Shown here: piece after piece, positions 9,673 through 18,512 of the stretch
How positions within the stretch are numbered: position 1 is the stretch's first letter
How the letters are laid out: each line of letters begins with the position of its first letter
NCBI RefSeq assembly: GCF_000512205.2
Contig: NZ_CP006644.1
Span: forward strand, 3,838,520 to 3,902,519
Reading direction: 5' to 3'
Origin: Sphingomonas sanxanigenens DSM 19645 = NX02
GTDB lineage: Bacteria; Pseudomonadota; Alphaproteobacteria; Sphingomonadales; Sphingomonadaceae
Length of the DNA: 64,000 bases
The notes under the pieces: model-generated
Database searches by the model: none
What the model was told of the DNA's origin: nothing
The model's input: the letters and a program-made list of their open reading frames with translations, nothing else
Translations under genes and position numbers: made by a program

Positions 9673-10075
9673 TGATCCTGCTCCATGCGACGTCTGTTAA
9701 GGCCGAAGGGGGAAACGCGGCGCGCCGTGTCTGGTGCCGTGGCATTGTCATATCATTGGCCGCTGAATGGCCATGGCTGAAGGCTTGCGGCTGCGGCCCA
9801 TCCGATGTCACATTCGCATGCCCGCGGGTCCAACACCGCCGCGCAGGATCGACATCGGCACGGACCAGCAGCGCGGCGGCCGGCGGGTTGAACAGGGCAT
9901 TGTCGATGCGCAATCCTGCGTTGCGTTCGAACGACTTTGGCCAATACGTCCACAAGCTCTGGATTCGCGCGCCAGAATGCATCACCCGCAACGCGTCGAT
10001 CCAGCCCCGCTCAGCCGCGATGGGCGCTTCGCGATCGCGCCGATCTGAACGGAACGTCTGCTCCACCGTTATGCG
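9673..10075. other. Divergent intergenic region
   Basis: This 403-base gap lies between the minus-strand small gene and the plus-strand antiporter. Reading frames crossing it lack a ribosome site and resemble nothing. It must hold the promoters of both neighbours, but no repeat or operator stands out. Confidence 0.5.
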
Positions 10076-11398
10076 ATGATGCCTGCATTCAATTGGCCGC
10101 CGGATCCCTATATTCTCGCCCTGACCGGCATCGGCATGCTGATCGCGTTGGTGACGTGGCTGCCGCTCGCGCTGAAACGCCTGCCGCTGTCCCTGCCGAT
10201 CGTCTGCGTCGCCCTTGGTGCAGCTCTGTTCGCACTGCCGCAGATCAAGCTCAGCCCGCTGCCGCAGGCCTATCCCGTCCTCACCGAGCGTTTCGCCGAA
10301 TTCGTCGTCATCATCGCGCTGATGGGTGCCGGACTGAAGCTCGATCGCATTTTCAGCATCCGGCGCTGGGCCGTTGCCTGGCGGTTGCTCGTGATCACGA
10401 TGCCGCTGGGCATCGCAGCGATCACCGCCATCGGCGTGTGGGTGGTGGGCCTGCCGTGGCCCGCGGCACTGCTCCTCGGCGCTGCGCTTGCACCGACCGA
10501 CCCCGTCCTCGCTGCAGACGTCCAGGTGGGGCCGCCCCGCAGCGGCGAGGAGGATGAGGTCCGCTTCGGCCTCACCGCGGAAGCCGGGCTCAACGACGGC
10601 TTCGCCTTCCCGTTCGTGAACCTCGCGCTCGCACTCGCCGTGGCGACGACGACCGGCGAGCCCTGGGCCACGCAGTGGATCACCCATGCGGTGTTTTGGG
10701 AGGTCGGTGCCGGTATTGCCGGCGGCTGGCTGGTCGGCCGGATGTTCGGTTGGCTGACCTTTCATATCCCCGCCGAAAGCAAGCTGGCGCAGACCGGCGA
10801 TGGGCTGATCGCGATCGCGGCGACACTCGTATCCTACGGGCTTACCGAGATTATCCAATGCTATGGCTTCCTTGCCGTGTTCGTGACCGCGGTGACGCTG
10901 CGCGCCTCGCACCGTGCGCATGACTTCCACCACGACATGCATGCGATCACCGAGCAGGTCGAACGGATCGCGATGATGGTGCTGCTCCTGCTGTTGGGCG
11001 GCGCGCTCGTGGCAGGTCTGCTCGCGCCGATCGGCTGGGTGGAGCTCGCCGCGGCCATTGCAATCCTGATCATCGTCCGTCCTGTGACCGGCCTGATCGG
11101 TCTGCTCGGTTTTCCGGCAGACCGGCGTGAGCGGATGATGCTCGCTTTCTTCGGCATTCGCGGTGTCGGTTCGATCTATTATCTTGCCTATGGACTCAAC
11201 CACTTCCCTTTTGTGGGCGGCGATCGTCTCTGGGCAATCGTCGGTCTGGTGGTACTTCTCTCGATCCTGCTCCACGGCCTGACGGTGACGCCGCTGATGC
11301 GCACATTGGATCGTACCCACGGCCGCGATCCCGATGCGCCGATCCCGCCGCCAGGGCTGCAGGGACCGGGCGGCGCGGAAGCATCTCATGATGTTTAG
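10076..11398 (+). CDS. CPA1-family cation:proton antiporter
   Basis: This 440-residue membrane protein has about 12 predicted helices. It carries the conserved transport-site segments of the NhaP/CPA1 type: ALAPTDPVLAADVQVG near residue 140 and LTAEAGLNDGFAFPF near residue 170 with its conserved Asn-Asp pair. Such proteins exchange sodium or potassium for protons across the inner membrane. The start is one of two adjacent ATG codons (10076 or 10079). It converges on a TetR gene 76 bases beyond its end and is not visibly linked to phototrophy. Confidence 0.8.
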   Translation: MMPAFNWPPDPYILALTGIGMLIALVTWLPLALKRLPLSLPIVCVALGAALFALPQIKLSPLPQAYPVLTERFAEFVVIIALMGAGLKLDRIFSIRRWAVAWRLLVITMPLGIAAITAIGVWVVGLPWPAALLLGAALAPTDPVLAADVQVGPPRSGEEDEVRFGLTAEAGLNDGFAFPFVNLALALAVATTTGEPWATQWITHAVFWEVGAGIAGGWLVGRMFGWLTFHIPAESKLAQTGDGLIAIAATLVSYGLTEIIQCYGFLAVFVTAVTLRASHRAHDFHHDMHAITEQVERIAMMVLLLLLGGALVAGLLAPIGWVELAAAIAILIIVRPVTGLIGLLGFPADRRERMMLAFFGIRGVGSIYYLAYGLNHFPFVGGDRLWAIVGLVVLLSILLHGLTVTPLMRTLDRTHGRDPDAPIPPPGLQGPGGAEASHDV

Positions 11399-11474
11399 CA
11401 AGCGACTGGCGGCAGCACGGCAAAGTGGACATCCGCGTCCCGCCACGTCCATCTCCCCGCCCGATCACGGCGCT

Positions 11475-12131
11475 TCAGACGGATGCGGGGCGATGCGCCT
11501 CCCGACCAGGGCCTGCCAGCTGTTCGAGATAGGAGCAGAGCATATCAGCGAGCGCATCAGCATAACCGTCGATCTCGTCCCGGGATCGCGGTAGCGTCGA
11601 GAAGCTGCTGCCGACAGCGCTCAACGTCGTCTTCATGAGGGTCCCAGCCAGCTCGCGTTGTGCCGGGCTGGCTTGCGGCGCGCTTTCGTCGAGAAAGTCG
11701 CGGACGATCTGCGCGCTTTCCGCATGCGCCGCAGTGGCCTCGGGTGCATCCCGGTAGAACGGAGCCGCATCGGCCAGTGCAATCCGGATTCCGGCCTCTT
11801 CGCACTCGGAGTTGATGAAGGCATGGACAAGCGCGCGCAGACGCACGCCCGGCGTCCGCGAACGATCTTCGAGAATATCACGCAACAGCGCCGACGTCCG
11901 CTGCCACTCGTCGCTTTGCAGCCTGAAGAGAATCGCGGTCTTGTTGGGAAAATATTGGTAGAGCGAACCGACGCTCACGCCGGCGCGCTCGGCCACCCGG
12001 GCAGTGGTGAAACGTTGCGCGCCCTCGGCTTCCAAAACCTGAACAGCTGCTTCGAGCACGGCCGCGACGAGGTCGTTGGAGCGCGCCTGGCGCGGCAGCC
12101 TTCGCGAGGAAATTCCAACGTTTCGCGGCAT
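11475..12131 (-). CDS. TetR-family transcriptional repressor
   Basis: This 218-residue protein has an N-terminal TetR helix-turn-helix (about residues 34-62: FTTARVAERAGVSVGSLYQY) and an all-helical ligand domain. It is transcribed divergently from an O-methyltransferase gene, and the 86 bases between them contain a perfect spaced palindrome at 12155-12182. The usual arrangement is a repressor controlling itself and its neighbour, with a small molecule as inducer. The start at 12131 (MPRNVG) is chosen over an upstream GTG-like extension. Confidence 0.85.
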   Translation of the reverse strand: MPRNVGISSRRLPRQARSNDLVAAVLEAAVQVLEAEGAQRFTTARVAERAGVSVGSLYQYFPNKTAILFRLQSDEWQRTSALLRDILEDRSRTPGVRLRALVHAFINSECEEAGIRIALADAAPFYRDAPEATAAHAESAQIVRDFLDESAPQASPAQRELAGTLMKTTLSAVGSSFSTLPRSRDEIDGYADALADMLCSYLEQLAGPGREAHRPASV

Positions 12132-12154
12132 TCTGCGGCACCCCCGTCCCAAGG

Positions 12155-12182
12155 CGAATAGTCAAAGGTGACGAACTATTCG
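12155..12182. promoter_or_regulatory. Probable TetR operator, CGAATAGT-N12-ACTATTCG
   Basis: Two perfect 8-base inverted arms (12155-12162 and 12175-12182) lie in the divergent promoter region between the TetR gene and the O-methyltransferase gene. The 28-base span fits the footprint of one or two TetR dimers. It is the only strong dyad in the gap. Confidence 0.6.
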
Positions 12183-12217
12183 TATTTTTTGCGACAGGCA
12201 AACACGTGGAGATCCTC

Positions 12218-12883
12218 ATGACCACCCTTACCACCGCACCTGTCGCGCCGCTGCTCGATCGCCTGTTCGCCGAGGCCGAGGCGCTACAGCCCATGGCCAA
12301 CCCGGCCTTCGCGGCAATCTCCCCGGAAGAGCGCCAGCGGCTGATGCGCAGCAGGGCCGACTACCGCAACTTCTATGCCCGGCTGAAGGACTATGCGCTG
12401 CCGGTTTCGCGCGATACCGGCAAGCTCCTCTACATGCTGGCGCGCGCCAGCGGCGCGCGCGCGATGATCGAGTTCGGCACCTCGTTCGGCTTGTCGACGC
12501 TGCATCTCGCGGCGGCGCTGCGCGACAATGGCGGCGGCCGGCTGATCGCCAGCGAGTTCGAACCCTCGAAGGTCGCGCGCGCCGCGGATAATCTGACCCT
12601 TGGCGGTCTCGCCGATCTTGTCGAGATCCGGGAAGGCGACGCGCTGGAGACGCTGGCATCGGACCTGCCGGTTTCGATCGATCTCCTGCTGCTTGATGGC
12701 GCCAAATCGCTCTACCTCGACATCCTGCAGATCGTGGAAAATCACCTGCGGCCAGGGGCCGTCATCATTGCCGACAACGCCGATCATTCGCCTGAATATC
12801 TTGAATATGTCCGCGCGCCCCGAAACGGATATCTGTCGATGCCGTTCGCCGATGAGGTTGAGTTGACCGTTCGTACGGTCTGA
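12218..12883 (+). CDS. Class I SAM-dependent O-methyltransferase
   Basis: This 221-residue enzyme of the catechol/caffeoyl-CoA O-methyltransferase type contains the SAM motif IEFGTSFGLSTLHLA near residue 85, an acidic residue ending strand 2 (IASEFEPSKV), and the metal/substrate loop DLLLLDGAKSLY followed by IIADNADHS. The ATG at 12218 is preceded by GGAG with a 6-base gap, so it is preferred to the GTG at 12206. The substrate is unknown. Control by the divergent TetR protein suggests an inducible response to an aromatic or phenolic compound. Confidence 0.8.
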   Translation: MTTLTTAPVAPLLDRLFAEAEALQPMANPAFAAISPEERQRLMRSRADYRNFYARLKDYALPVSRDTGKLLYMLARASGARAMIEFGTSFGLSTLHLAAALRDNGGGRLIASEFEPSKVARAADNLTLGGLADLVEIREGDALETLASDLPVSIDLLLLDGAKSLYLDILQIVENHLRPGAVIIADNADHSPEYLEYVRAPRNGYLSMPFADEVELTVRTV

Positions 12884-13120
12884 GGATCCGGAAAATGCCG
12901 CTTGAAACGGGGTCGCCCAGGCGAGAGGCTGGCAGAGCGCCGCACCGGCCTCCGATCCTCATCGGCATCGGCATCGGCATCGCCGGCGACGTCCCCACCG
13001 CGGTGCAGATGGCCAAACAGGCATAGCGTGCAGGGGCTGATCATCGGTTCGGGAAGCCAACAGCGGGTCGTCGCCCCCGCAATCGGGGTGCCCGGCTTTC
13101 ATCGCCGTCGCTAACCGGGC

Positions 13121-14170
13121 TCAGCTTCCCATTCTTCGCTGTTCGATCAGCTGTGCCAGGCGCACGCTCGTACCGGCGGCGCTGGTCCGCGCGTGATCCG
13201 CGCCGACCGTCAAGGCGGTTGCCGCCGCTTCGGCGAACAGACGCCCTCCGACCGATACCACCACGAGTTCGTCCGGGGCGCCGCGGCATTTCGTCACGGT
13301 TTCGCGAAGCCGGGCCAAGGCATGGTGGCGCGGCAATGCATCGGACAATGCAATATCCACCGCGTCGGGCCGCTGCGAACGCAATTGCCGCGCAAGCGCC
13401 TCGTCGCTGCCGGGGAAAGCGATATCGACGGTCCACCCGGCATTGTTGAACATGTCACCGAGGAGGCTCGGGCCAAGCAGGTGCGGCTCGCCCGGTGCGG
13501 TCGCGAGGAGGACGCTGTAGCGGCTCTTCCGGATTTTGTCTGCCGAGCCGCGGGACTGTACGGCGTGACCGGCCAGTTGCAGCATGCTCAAGCCGATCGT
13601 CAGATCGATCTCACTGCATTCGTCGGCGAGCCAGGCATCCCCGAGCATGCGCGCCGTAGGCTCCAGCAAATACCTTACCAACGCATCGCCAACCCACCCA
13701 TCGTTGACAAGGTCGCCGATCAGCGCGTTCAGCCGGCTGTCATCGCCAGCGAGCGCGAAGCCCGCTGCGGCCGGGATGTGGTCGACCAGGAGCGCCGGCC
13801 CGGAGGACCCCGCGGGCGAACGCGCTCTTCGGCCGTCCCGACAACAGAGCTGCATGTCCAGGCCCGAGAACAGGCGCGCAGGAACCATATGCTCGCTTAA
13901 AATTTCGATGCTGCCATGTCGGGGGTCGTGCCGGATCGATTCCCATACCCGATCCAGGGCGTCGGGCGGTCCTTCGATCGTCTGCAGGTATCGATTGCCG
14001 TCGCACAGCAACATGCCGGTGATACCGATGCTGCGATTTCGCCCCCTGGCGGCGCCGACGAGCGACTGCAGTTCAGGTACCGACAACGCTCTGGAGGCCT
14101 GACTTCGATATGTAATACTTGCAACCCAGTTGGCCGCCCCGGCGTCACTGCGTTCCACGTGTGCCTGCAT
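13121..14170 (-). CDS. AppA-like BLUF / B12-binding-like photoreceptor
   Basis: This 349-residue protein combines a BLUF flavin photoreceptor domain (about residues 14-108) with a SCHIC/B12-binding-like domain (about 145-345). That is the layout of AppA, the antirepressor that controls PpsR in Rhodobacter. With the ATG at 14170, preceded by GGAGG, the photocycle residues fall at Tyr21, Asn45 and Gln63, the AppA numbering. Met106 is kept but the position of AppA Trp104 is Leu. The second domain has WLADECSEIDLTIGLSMLQ and an ExHxxG loop (E228, H230, G233) instead of DxHxxG. The Cys-rich tail of AppA is absent. It heads the PGC, about 5 kb from ppsR. Confidence 0.85.
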   Translation of the reverse strand: MQAHVERSDAGAANWVASITYRSQASRALSVPELQSLVGAARGRNRSIGITGMLLCDGNRYLQTIEGPPDALDRVWESIRHDPRHGSIEILSEHMVPARLFSGLDMQLCCRDGRRARSPAGSSGPALLVDHIPAAAGFALAGDDSRLNALIGDLVNDGWVGDALVRYLLEPTARMLGDAWLADECSEIDLTIGLSMLQLAGHAVQSRGSADKIRKSRYSVLLATAPGEPHLLGPSLLGDMFNNAGWTVDIAFPGSDEALARQLRSQRPDAVDIALSDALPRHHALARLRETVTKCRGAPDELVVVSVGGRLFAEAAATALTVGADHARTSAAGTSVRLAQLIEQRRMGS

Positions 14171-14674
14171 CCTATCCTCCGTCCCGTCGGGCAAAGCCGG
14201 GCAGGGCGAACCAGCGGCGGCTATCTGGATAGCCCGCTTTGATCCACACAGCGGAAGGCCGTCCGCGGCTTTTGTTGCTCCTCGCAGATGCGCGGAGCTT
14301 TCCTTACGCCGGAACCGTCAATCGATTCCTTACAGTCAGTTGCGGCCATCAAGTTGGACAACGACAGGATCGCGTCGCTCGCTGGCCGTCCCACCTCGTT
14401 CCCGACCCCGGCTTCGGCCGGTCGGAGACCCAGAGGTTCGACGATGTACAACTTGCCGTCAAGAGCCATTCTCAGGAACCATTTGTGCCGGAAAGCTGTT
14501 TCGACTCATTGTTTCGCATCGCCTCTCCGATACGTCTTCGCATCACCCTCGGTACCCCAAAAGGTGCAGGGATGGAAAAATATCTGGACCAGCGGCGCGT
14601 AAACATTATTGGACATTCTTCCCCGCCGGGGCAAGAATGCGTAACGGCGGAAAGACCGCGGCGGAGAGACCAAG
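14171..14674. other. Divergent promoter region between the BLUF gene and the cytochrome gene
   Basis: About 500 bases separate the two divergent starts. No frame here has a credible start and product. I scanned it for TGT-N12-ACA boxes and found none with correct spacing. A purine-rich ribosome site (GGAGAG) precedes the cytochrome start at its right edge. Confidence 0.5.
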
Positions 14675-15238
14675 ATGAGGCAATCTATGTCGAATGTGCG
14701 CATCGGCGGACCGATTTTGTTGGTGGCAGTGTCAGCGCTCGCGCTGTCGGCCTGCTCCAAATCCAACGAATCGGCGGATACGACGGATGAGGCCGCGCCG
14801 ACGGCCACGGCAAGCGTAGATAATGCAAGCGCGCCGGCTGCAGGCGCGGCACCCGCAGCGGGTGGCGCGGCAGCAGCCGCACCGGCGGCCGACAACACCG
14901 ACACGATCAGTGGAGTCAAGTTTGCGAGCTACACGGGCGATGCAGCGAAGGGCAAGACCGCGTTCTTGACATGCCAGACCTGCCATTCGCCCGATGCAGG
15001 CGTGAACAAGATCGGGCCATCGCTGCACAGCATCGTAGGCCGAGCGGCGGGAACCATCGCCGGGTTCAACTACACGCCTGCCAACAAGAACAGCGGCATC
15101 ACATGGACGCCGGAAAAGCTTTTCCAATATCTCGAGGCTCCGCAGCGGGTCGTTCCGGGCACCAAGATGGCGTTCGCCGGCTTTCCCGATCCTCAAAAGC
15201 GCGCCGATGTGATCGCTTATCTGGAAACGCTGAAATGA
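14675..15238 (+). CDS. Lipid-anchored class I cytochrome c (c2-like)
   Basis: This 187-residue protein has a lipoprotein signal ending LALSAC with the lipidated Cys at residue 27, then a flexible Ala/Pro linker (about 35-75), then a monohaem domain. CQTCH (100-104) binds haem and the second ligand is probably Met165 in GTKMAF. The domain matches mitochondrial/c2-type cytochromes. A tethered periplasmic c2 could carry electrons from the cytochrome bc1 complex to PufC or to an oxidase. The position inside the PGC favours the first. GGAGAG lies before the ATG, and a strong terminator follows. Confidence 0.85.
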   Translation: MRQSMSNVRIGGPILLVAVSALALSACSKSNESADTTDEAAPTATASVDNASAPAAGAAPAAGGAAAAAPAADNTDTISGVKFASYTGDAAKGKTAFLTCQTCHSPDAGVNKIGPSLHSIVGRAAGTIAGFNYTPANKNSGITWTPEKLFQYLEAPQRVVPGTKMAFAGFPDPQKRADVIAYLETLK

Positions 15239-15244
15239 TCGAAG

Positions 15245-15274
15245 GGGTCCGGCAGTTGGCCGGACCCTATTTTG
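15245..15274 (+). terminator. Rho-independent terminator after the cytochrome c gene
   Basis: A perfect 9-base stem (GGGTCCGGC / GCCGGACCC) with a 5-base loop is followed by TATTTTG, six bases after the cytochrome stop. The tail overlaps the stop codon of the opposite-strand gene ending at 15267, so the hairpin may also stop transcription from the other side. Confidence 0.8.
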
Positions 15275-15521
15275 CCCGTGTTCGTCGCGCGAGATCCGCA
15301 AGATGGACGGGAAATGACACGATCAGCGGTAGGGCGATCCAGCGCCAGTCCAGCCCCGTCAGCGCTGCGCGAAGCGCGATCAGCATCAGGACACCGGGGG
15401 CCAGCCGCATGACGGCATCGGCCAGCGTCCACTTCGCGCGGCCAACCAGCCAGCCAAGCTCCACGAGAATGACCGCAAGCACGATATCGACGGCATGACC
15501 GCTGGCGAACATCCACGCCAT
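15267..15521 (-). CDS. Small hydrophobic membrane protein downstream of tspO
   Basis: This 84-residue protein has two or three predicted membrane helices (MAWMFASGHAVDIVLAVILV at the start, ALPLIVSFPVHLADLARR near the end). It begins 8 bases after the tspO stop on the same strand, so it is probably the last gene of the bchG-pucC-bchP-tspO unit. I do not recognise a characterised family. A role in membrane or pigment handling is only suggested by position. Confidence 0.6.
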   Translation of the reverse strand: MAWMFASGHAVDIVLAVILVELGWLVGRAKWTLADAVMRLAPGVLMLIALRAALTGLDWRWIALPLIVSFPVHLADLARRTRAK

Positions 15522-15529
15522 CGCAGCGC

Positions 15530-16012
15530 TCAGGAGAATGGTCCGTTAAGATTGACGATCGTCATGTTGAGATATCCGGCGAACGTCACCCACAGCAGAT
15601 AAGGAATCAGCAGGACCGCGCCGATCATCGAATGCCGCCAGATGACGACGATCAATGCCGCAACGGACAGCCACAGCGCGACGACTTCGAAGAGCGCCCA
15701 GTCAGGCCTGTGAATCCGGAAGAACAACAGGCTCCACAGCACATTGAGGAACCCATTCAGCGCGAACAGGCCGACCAGCCATTCGCGTTCCCGCCAGGAC
15801 GGCGTTGCCAGCCAGCCGGTCACTCCGGCGACCGCGGTCAAGCCGAATATCGCCGTCCATGCAATGCCATAGGCGGCATCGGCCGGCGCCCACCGTGGCT
15901 GGATCAGTCCCCGATACCATGGGCCGATCTCGGTGATGGTTGCCCCCAGCAGGGCTACGACCGTGGCTGCCAACAGCGCGACGGCGAGCGGAAACAGCCA
16001 GGCGCGGCTCAT
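15530..16012 (-). CDS. tspO: TspO/MBR family tryptophan-rich sensory protein (copy 1)
   Basis: This 160-residue protein has five predicted helices and many Trp residues (GPWYRGLIQPRWAPADAAY, ALNGFLNVLWSLLFFRIHRP). TspO is an outer-membrane-associated porphyrin- and cholesterol-binding protein. In Rhodobacter it damps photosynthesis gene expression in the presence of oxygen. Its ATG overlaps the bchP stop as ATGA, so the two are translationally coupled. A second homologue lies at 55908-56378. Confidence 0.9.
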   Translation of the reverse strand: MSRAWLFPLAVALLAATVVALLGATITEIGPWYRGLIQPRWAPADAAYGIAWTAIFGLTAVAGVTGWLATPSWREREWLVGLFALNGFLNVLWSLLFFRIHRPDWALFEVVALWLSVAALIVVIWRHSMIGAVLLIPYLLWVTFAGYLNMTIVNLNGPFS

Positions 16013-17211
16013 TGCGCGCCGCCCGCGGTCTGCATCAAATGGCGCATATCCTTCGCAAAGATGCGCAGATAAGCCAGCGGTTTCGCATAAATGAGCCGCT
16101 TGTTCATATAGGCTGGCCAGATCAGATTCTGCACGTCCCTATCCTCGCACATAGCGACGAACCGCTCGCGCCGCCGATCATTGCGATACCAGAAATGCTG
16201 CATGACCCCCAATATCCAGAACACACGGCCGTGCGCGCGCATGAACCGGCGACGGGCCTGACCGAGAACCCGAGGATTGCCGCAGATCAGAAACTCGCCC
16301 ACGGCGCGCGCAGCCTCACGGCCCGCCACCATGGCATAATAAATGCCTTCGCCCGAAGCAGGGGCCACCACACCCGCTGCGTCGCCGGTGACGAGAACGT
16401 CGCGGCCATTGTCCCACCTGCGCAACGGACGCAGCGGGATGGGCGCGCCCTCGCTCCGAATCGTCTCGCACTTCGTCAGCCCTTCGCGGGCGCGCAGCCG
16501 GCGCACCGCGTCGCGCAGGCCGAACCCTTTCAACGCACTGCCCACGCCGACACTTGCGGTTTCGCCGTGCGGAAAGATCCAGGCATAGAAGTCCGGCGAC
16601 AACGCCGCCTGATAGAAGACGTCGCATCGCCCGCGGTCGAATGCGGCGTCTGCGATGACGGGCGACCGGATGATCTCATGATAGGCGAAGACGCAGGGCA
16701 TGCGCTCGGCACCCGCTATCGTCGCCCGCGCGACCCGCGAACGCGCGCCATCAGCGCCGATCACGCATCGAGTCGCAACCCGGTGCTCGCTGCCGTCGTC
16801 AGGATCCGTATAGACGACCACCGCACCGCCACGCTCGTCACGGTCGATCCGCTCGAACGATCCGGTCCGGCGCTCGGCATCCGCGCTCCGCGCCCGTTCG
16901 CGCAGCCATTCGTCGAAGCTGCCTCTGTCGACCATGCCGACGAAGCCCGCCTGCTTGCCCTGCCCCACCGGCATATCCACCGCATTGTCCGATGGCGCGA
17001 TCATGCGCGCGGAGACCGCCCGACCTACGATCAGATGGTCCGGGATCGCAAAGTCTTCGATGAGTCGCGGCGGTATTGCCCCACCACAGGGTTTGATCCG
17101 CCCCGCGCGGTCGAGCAACAGCACGCGGTGGCCGCCTTGCGCCAGATCGGTCGCCGCGGTGGAACCGGCCGGCCCGCCGCCGACCACGACGCAGTCGTAG
17201 GCCGTGCTCAT
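16009..17211 (-). CDS. bchP: Geranylgeranyl bacteriochlorophyll reductase BchP
   Basis: This 400-residue flavoprotein reduces the geranylgeranyl tail of bacteriochlorophyll to phytyl. An FAD-binding Rossmann motif (CVVVGGGPAGSTAA) opens the protein, the PCGGAIPPRLIEDF segment is typical of ChlP/BchP reductases, and GDAAGVVAPASGEGIYYAM is the second FAD motif. The start at 17211 overlaps the stop of the upstream PucC-like gene (ATGA) and the protein's own stop overlaps tspO, matching the conserved bchG-pucC-bchP gene order. Confidence 0.93.
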   Translation of the reverse strand: MSTAYDCVVVGGGPAGSTAATDLAQGGHRVLLLDRAGRIKPCGGAIPPRLIEDFAIPDHLIVGRAVSARMIAPSDNAVDMPVGQGKQAGFVGMVDRGSFDEWLRERARSADAERRTGSFERIDRDERGGAVVVYTDPDDGSEHRVATRCVIGADGARSRVARATIAGAERMPCVFAYHEIIRSPVIADAAFDRGRCDVFYQAALSPDFYAWIFPHGETASVGVGSALKGFGLRDAVRRLRAREGLTKCETIRSEGAPIPLRPLRRWDNGRDVLVTGDAAGVVAPASGEGIYYAMVAGREAARAVGEFLICGNPRVLGQARRRFMRAHGRVFWILGVMQHFWYRNDRRRERFVAMCEDRDVQNLIWPAYMNKRLIYAKPLAYLRIFAKDMRHLMQTAGGAQ

Positions 17212-18512
17212 GCCAGCGCGTGCTGCGTCAGCGGATGCCGCGATACGCCGCGCAGCGCCAGCGATGCTGCCACGAGAAAGAGCAGCGCCTCGATACCGAA
17301 GACGATCGTGAACGTGTCGACCGTCGAACCCGTGAGCCAGCGGCCGACATCGACCCCCACTGCCCCGATCAGCCCGCCGAGGCCGAACGCGATCGCCTGC
17401 GCTGCCCCCCAAACGCCCATGCGAACGCCTTCGCGATTTTTCCCGCCCGCCCCCGCGAGCGTCATCATCGCGCCGATCGCCGCAACGGCAAAAACGCCGT
17501 TCGCGAAGCCGAGCGCGGCCACGTTGGCAGCCAGCGGCCAGCCTGCGCCGAATCGCGCCGCCAATGCCAACCCGGCCAGCGCCACCGCGGACCCTGCGCA
17601 ACCACCGACGATCCACCGCCGCATGCCCACCGTGCTTCGTCCACCGAAGGCACTGCCGCCCACACCGACCAGGACCATGCCCGCCAGCACGCCGGCATGC
17701 TGAATCCCTGAAAGCTGCGTCGACTCGCCTGGCGTAAGACCGAACATCAGACCTGCGAAAGGCTCGAGGATCAGATCCTGCATCGAATAGGCGAGCATCG
17801 CGAGAAAGACGAAGATGGTGAAGCGGAAGGCATCCTGGTCGGCCAGCATCTCGCGCAGCGCGATGCCGAAGCTCGGGGCCGCACTTCGGTTGATCGCGGG
17901 TGCGATCGGCGAACGCCCCTCGATGCCCACCACACCCAGCAGCGAAACCGCAAAGGCGGCAAGCACGACACCGCTGGCCACGACCATCAACCGCTGCAAC
18001 GAGAACGGATCGATCAGCGCGCCTACCACGCCTGCGGTGACGACGATTCCCGCGATCATCATGACCCAGGTGATCGAGGCTGCCGCGGCGCGGCGCTCCG
18101 GCGCAACCCGCGACGCCAGCAACGCCAGCAATGATGTGCCGGCGGCACCGACCCCGGCACCGATCAGCGCAAAGGCAAGGATGGCAAGCGGAAGCCCTCC
18201 CGACGACCGCGCACCGAGCAAGCCGAGCGCTGCGATGGCCATCAAGACGCCGACTGAGAGCGTTGCCATGCCGAACAGGATCCACGGCGTCCGGCGCCCG
18301 CCGCGATCCGACCCATGCCCCCAGGCCGGGCGCGACAACTGCACCGCATAGTGCCACGCGACGAGCGCCGCCGGCAGCGCGGCGGGCAACGCATATTCGA
18401 CCACCATCACGCGATTGAGCAGCGAAGTCGCCAGCATCACGATTGCGCCGATCGCGCTCTGCACGAGTCCCAGCCTGACGATGCCGAACCAGCCCAACGG
18501 GCGCAGGCTCAC
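17208..18512 (-). CDS. PucC-family (Bch2/ORF428-type) MFS-like protein
   Basis: This 434-residue protein has about 12 membrane helices and belongs to the PucC/LhaA/Bch2 group of the major facilitator superfamily, which helps bacteriochlorophyll delivery or light-harvesting assembly. Key family segments are SLLNRVMVVEYALPA in helix 1 and AYSMQDLILEPFAG in helix 7. It lies between bchG and bchP, the place of ORF428 (bch2) in Rhodobacter. The GTG at 18512 overlaps the bchG stop as GTGA, which is why it is preferred to longer starts. Confidence 0.88.
   Translation of the reverse strand: MSLRPLGWFGIVRLGLVQSAIGAIVMLATSLLNRVMVVEYALPAALPAALVAWHYAVQLSRPAWGHGSDRGGRRTPWILFGMATLSVGVLMAIAALGLLGARSSGGLPLAILAFALIGAGVGAAGTSLLALLASRVAPERRAAAASITWVMMIAGIVVTAGVVGALIDPFSLQRLMVVASGVVLAAFAVSLLGVVGIEGRSPIAPAINRSAAPSFGIALREMLADQDAFRFTIFVFLAMLAYSMQDLILEPFAGLMFGLTPGESTQLSGIQHAGVLAGMVLVGVGGSAFGGRSTVGMRRWIVGGCAGSAVALAGLALAARFGAGWPLAANVAALGFANGVFAVAAIGAMMTLAGAGGKNREGVRMGVWGAAQAIAFGLGGLIGAVGVDVGRWLTGSTVDTFTIVFGIEALLFLVAASLALRGVSRHPLTQHALA

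Noticed and set aside
9629-11452. Long minus-strand open frame opposite the antiporter gene
   Set aside because: The product is polar, His/Arg/Asp-rich and matches no family; the plus strand encodes a recognisable antiporter.
12950-12985. Tandem ATCGGC hexamer repeat near 12960
   Set aside because: Only about four short copies in a non-coding stretch; common in GC-rich DNA and without neighbouring structure.
14171-14674. Possible PpsR box near GTCAATCGATTCCTTACA in the BLUF/cytochrome gap
   Set aside because: The spacing is N13, not N12, and the outer base is C; no dyad symmetry supports it.
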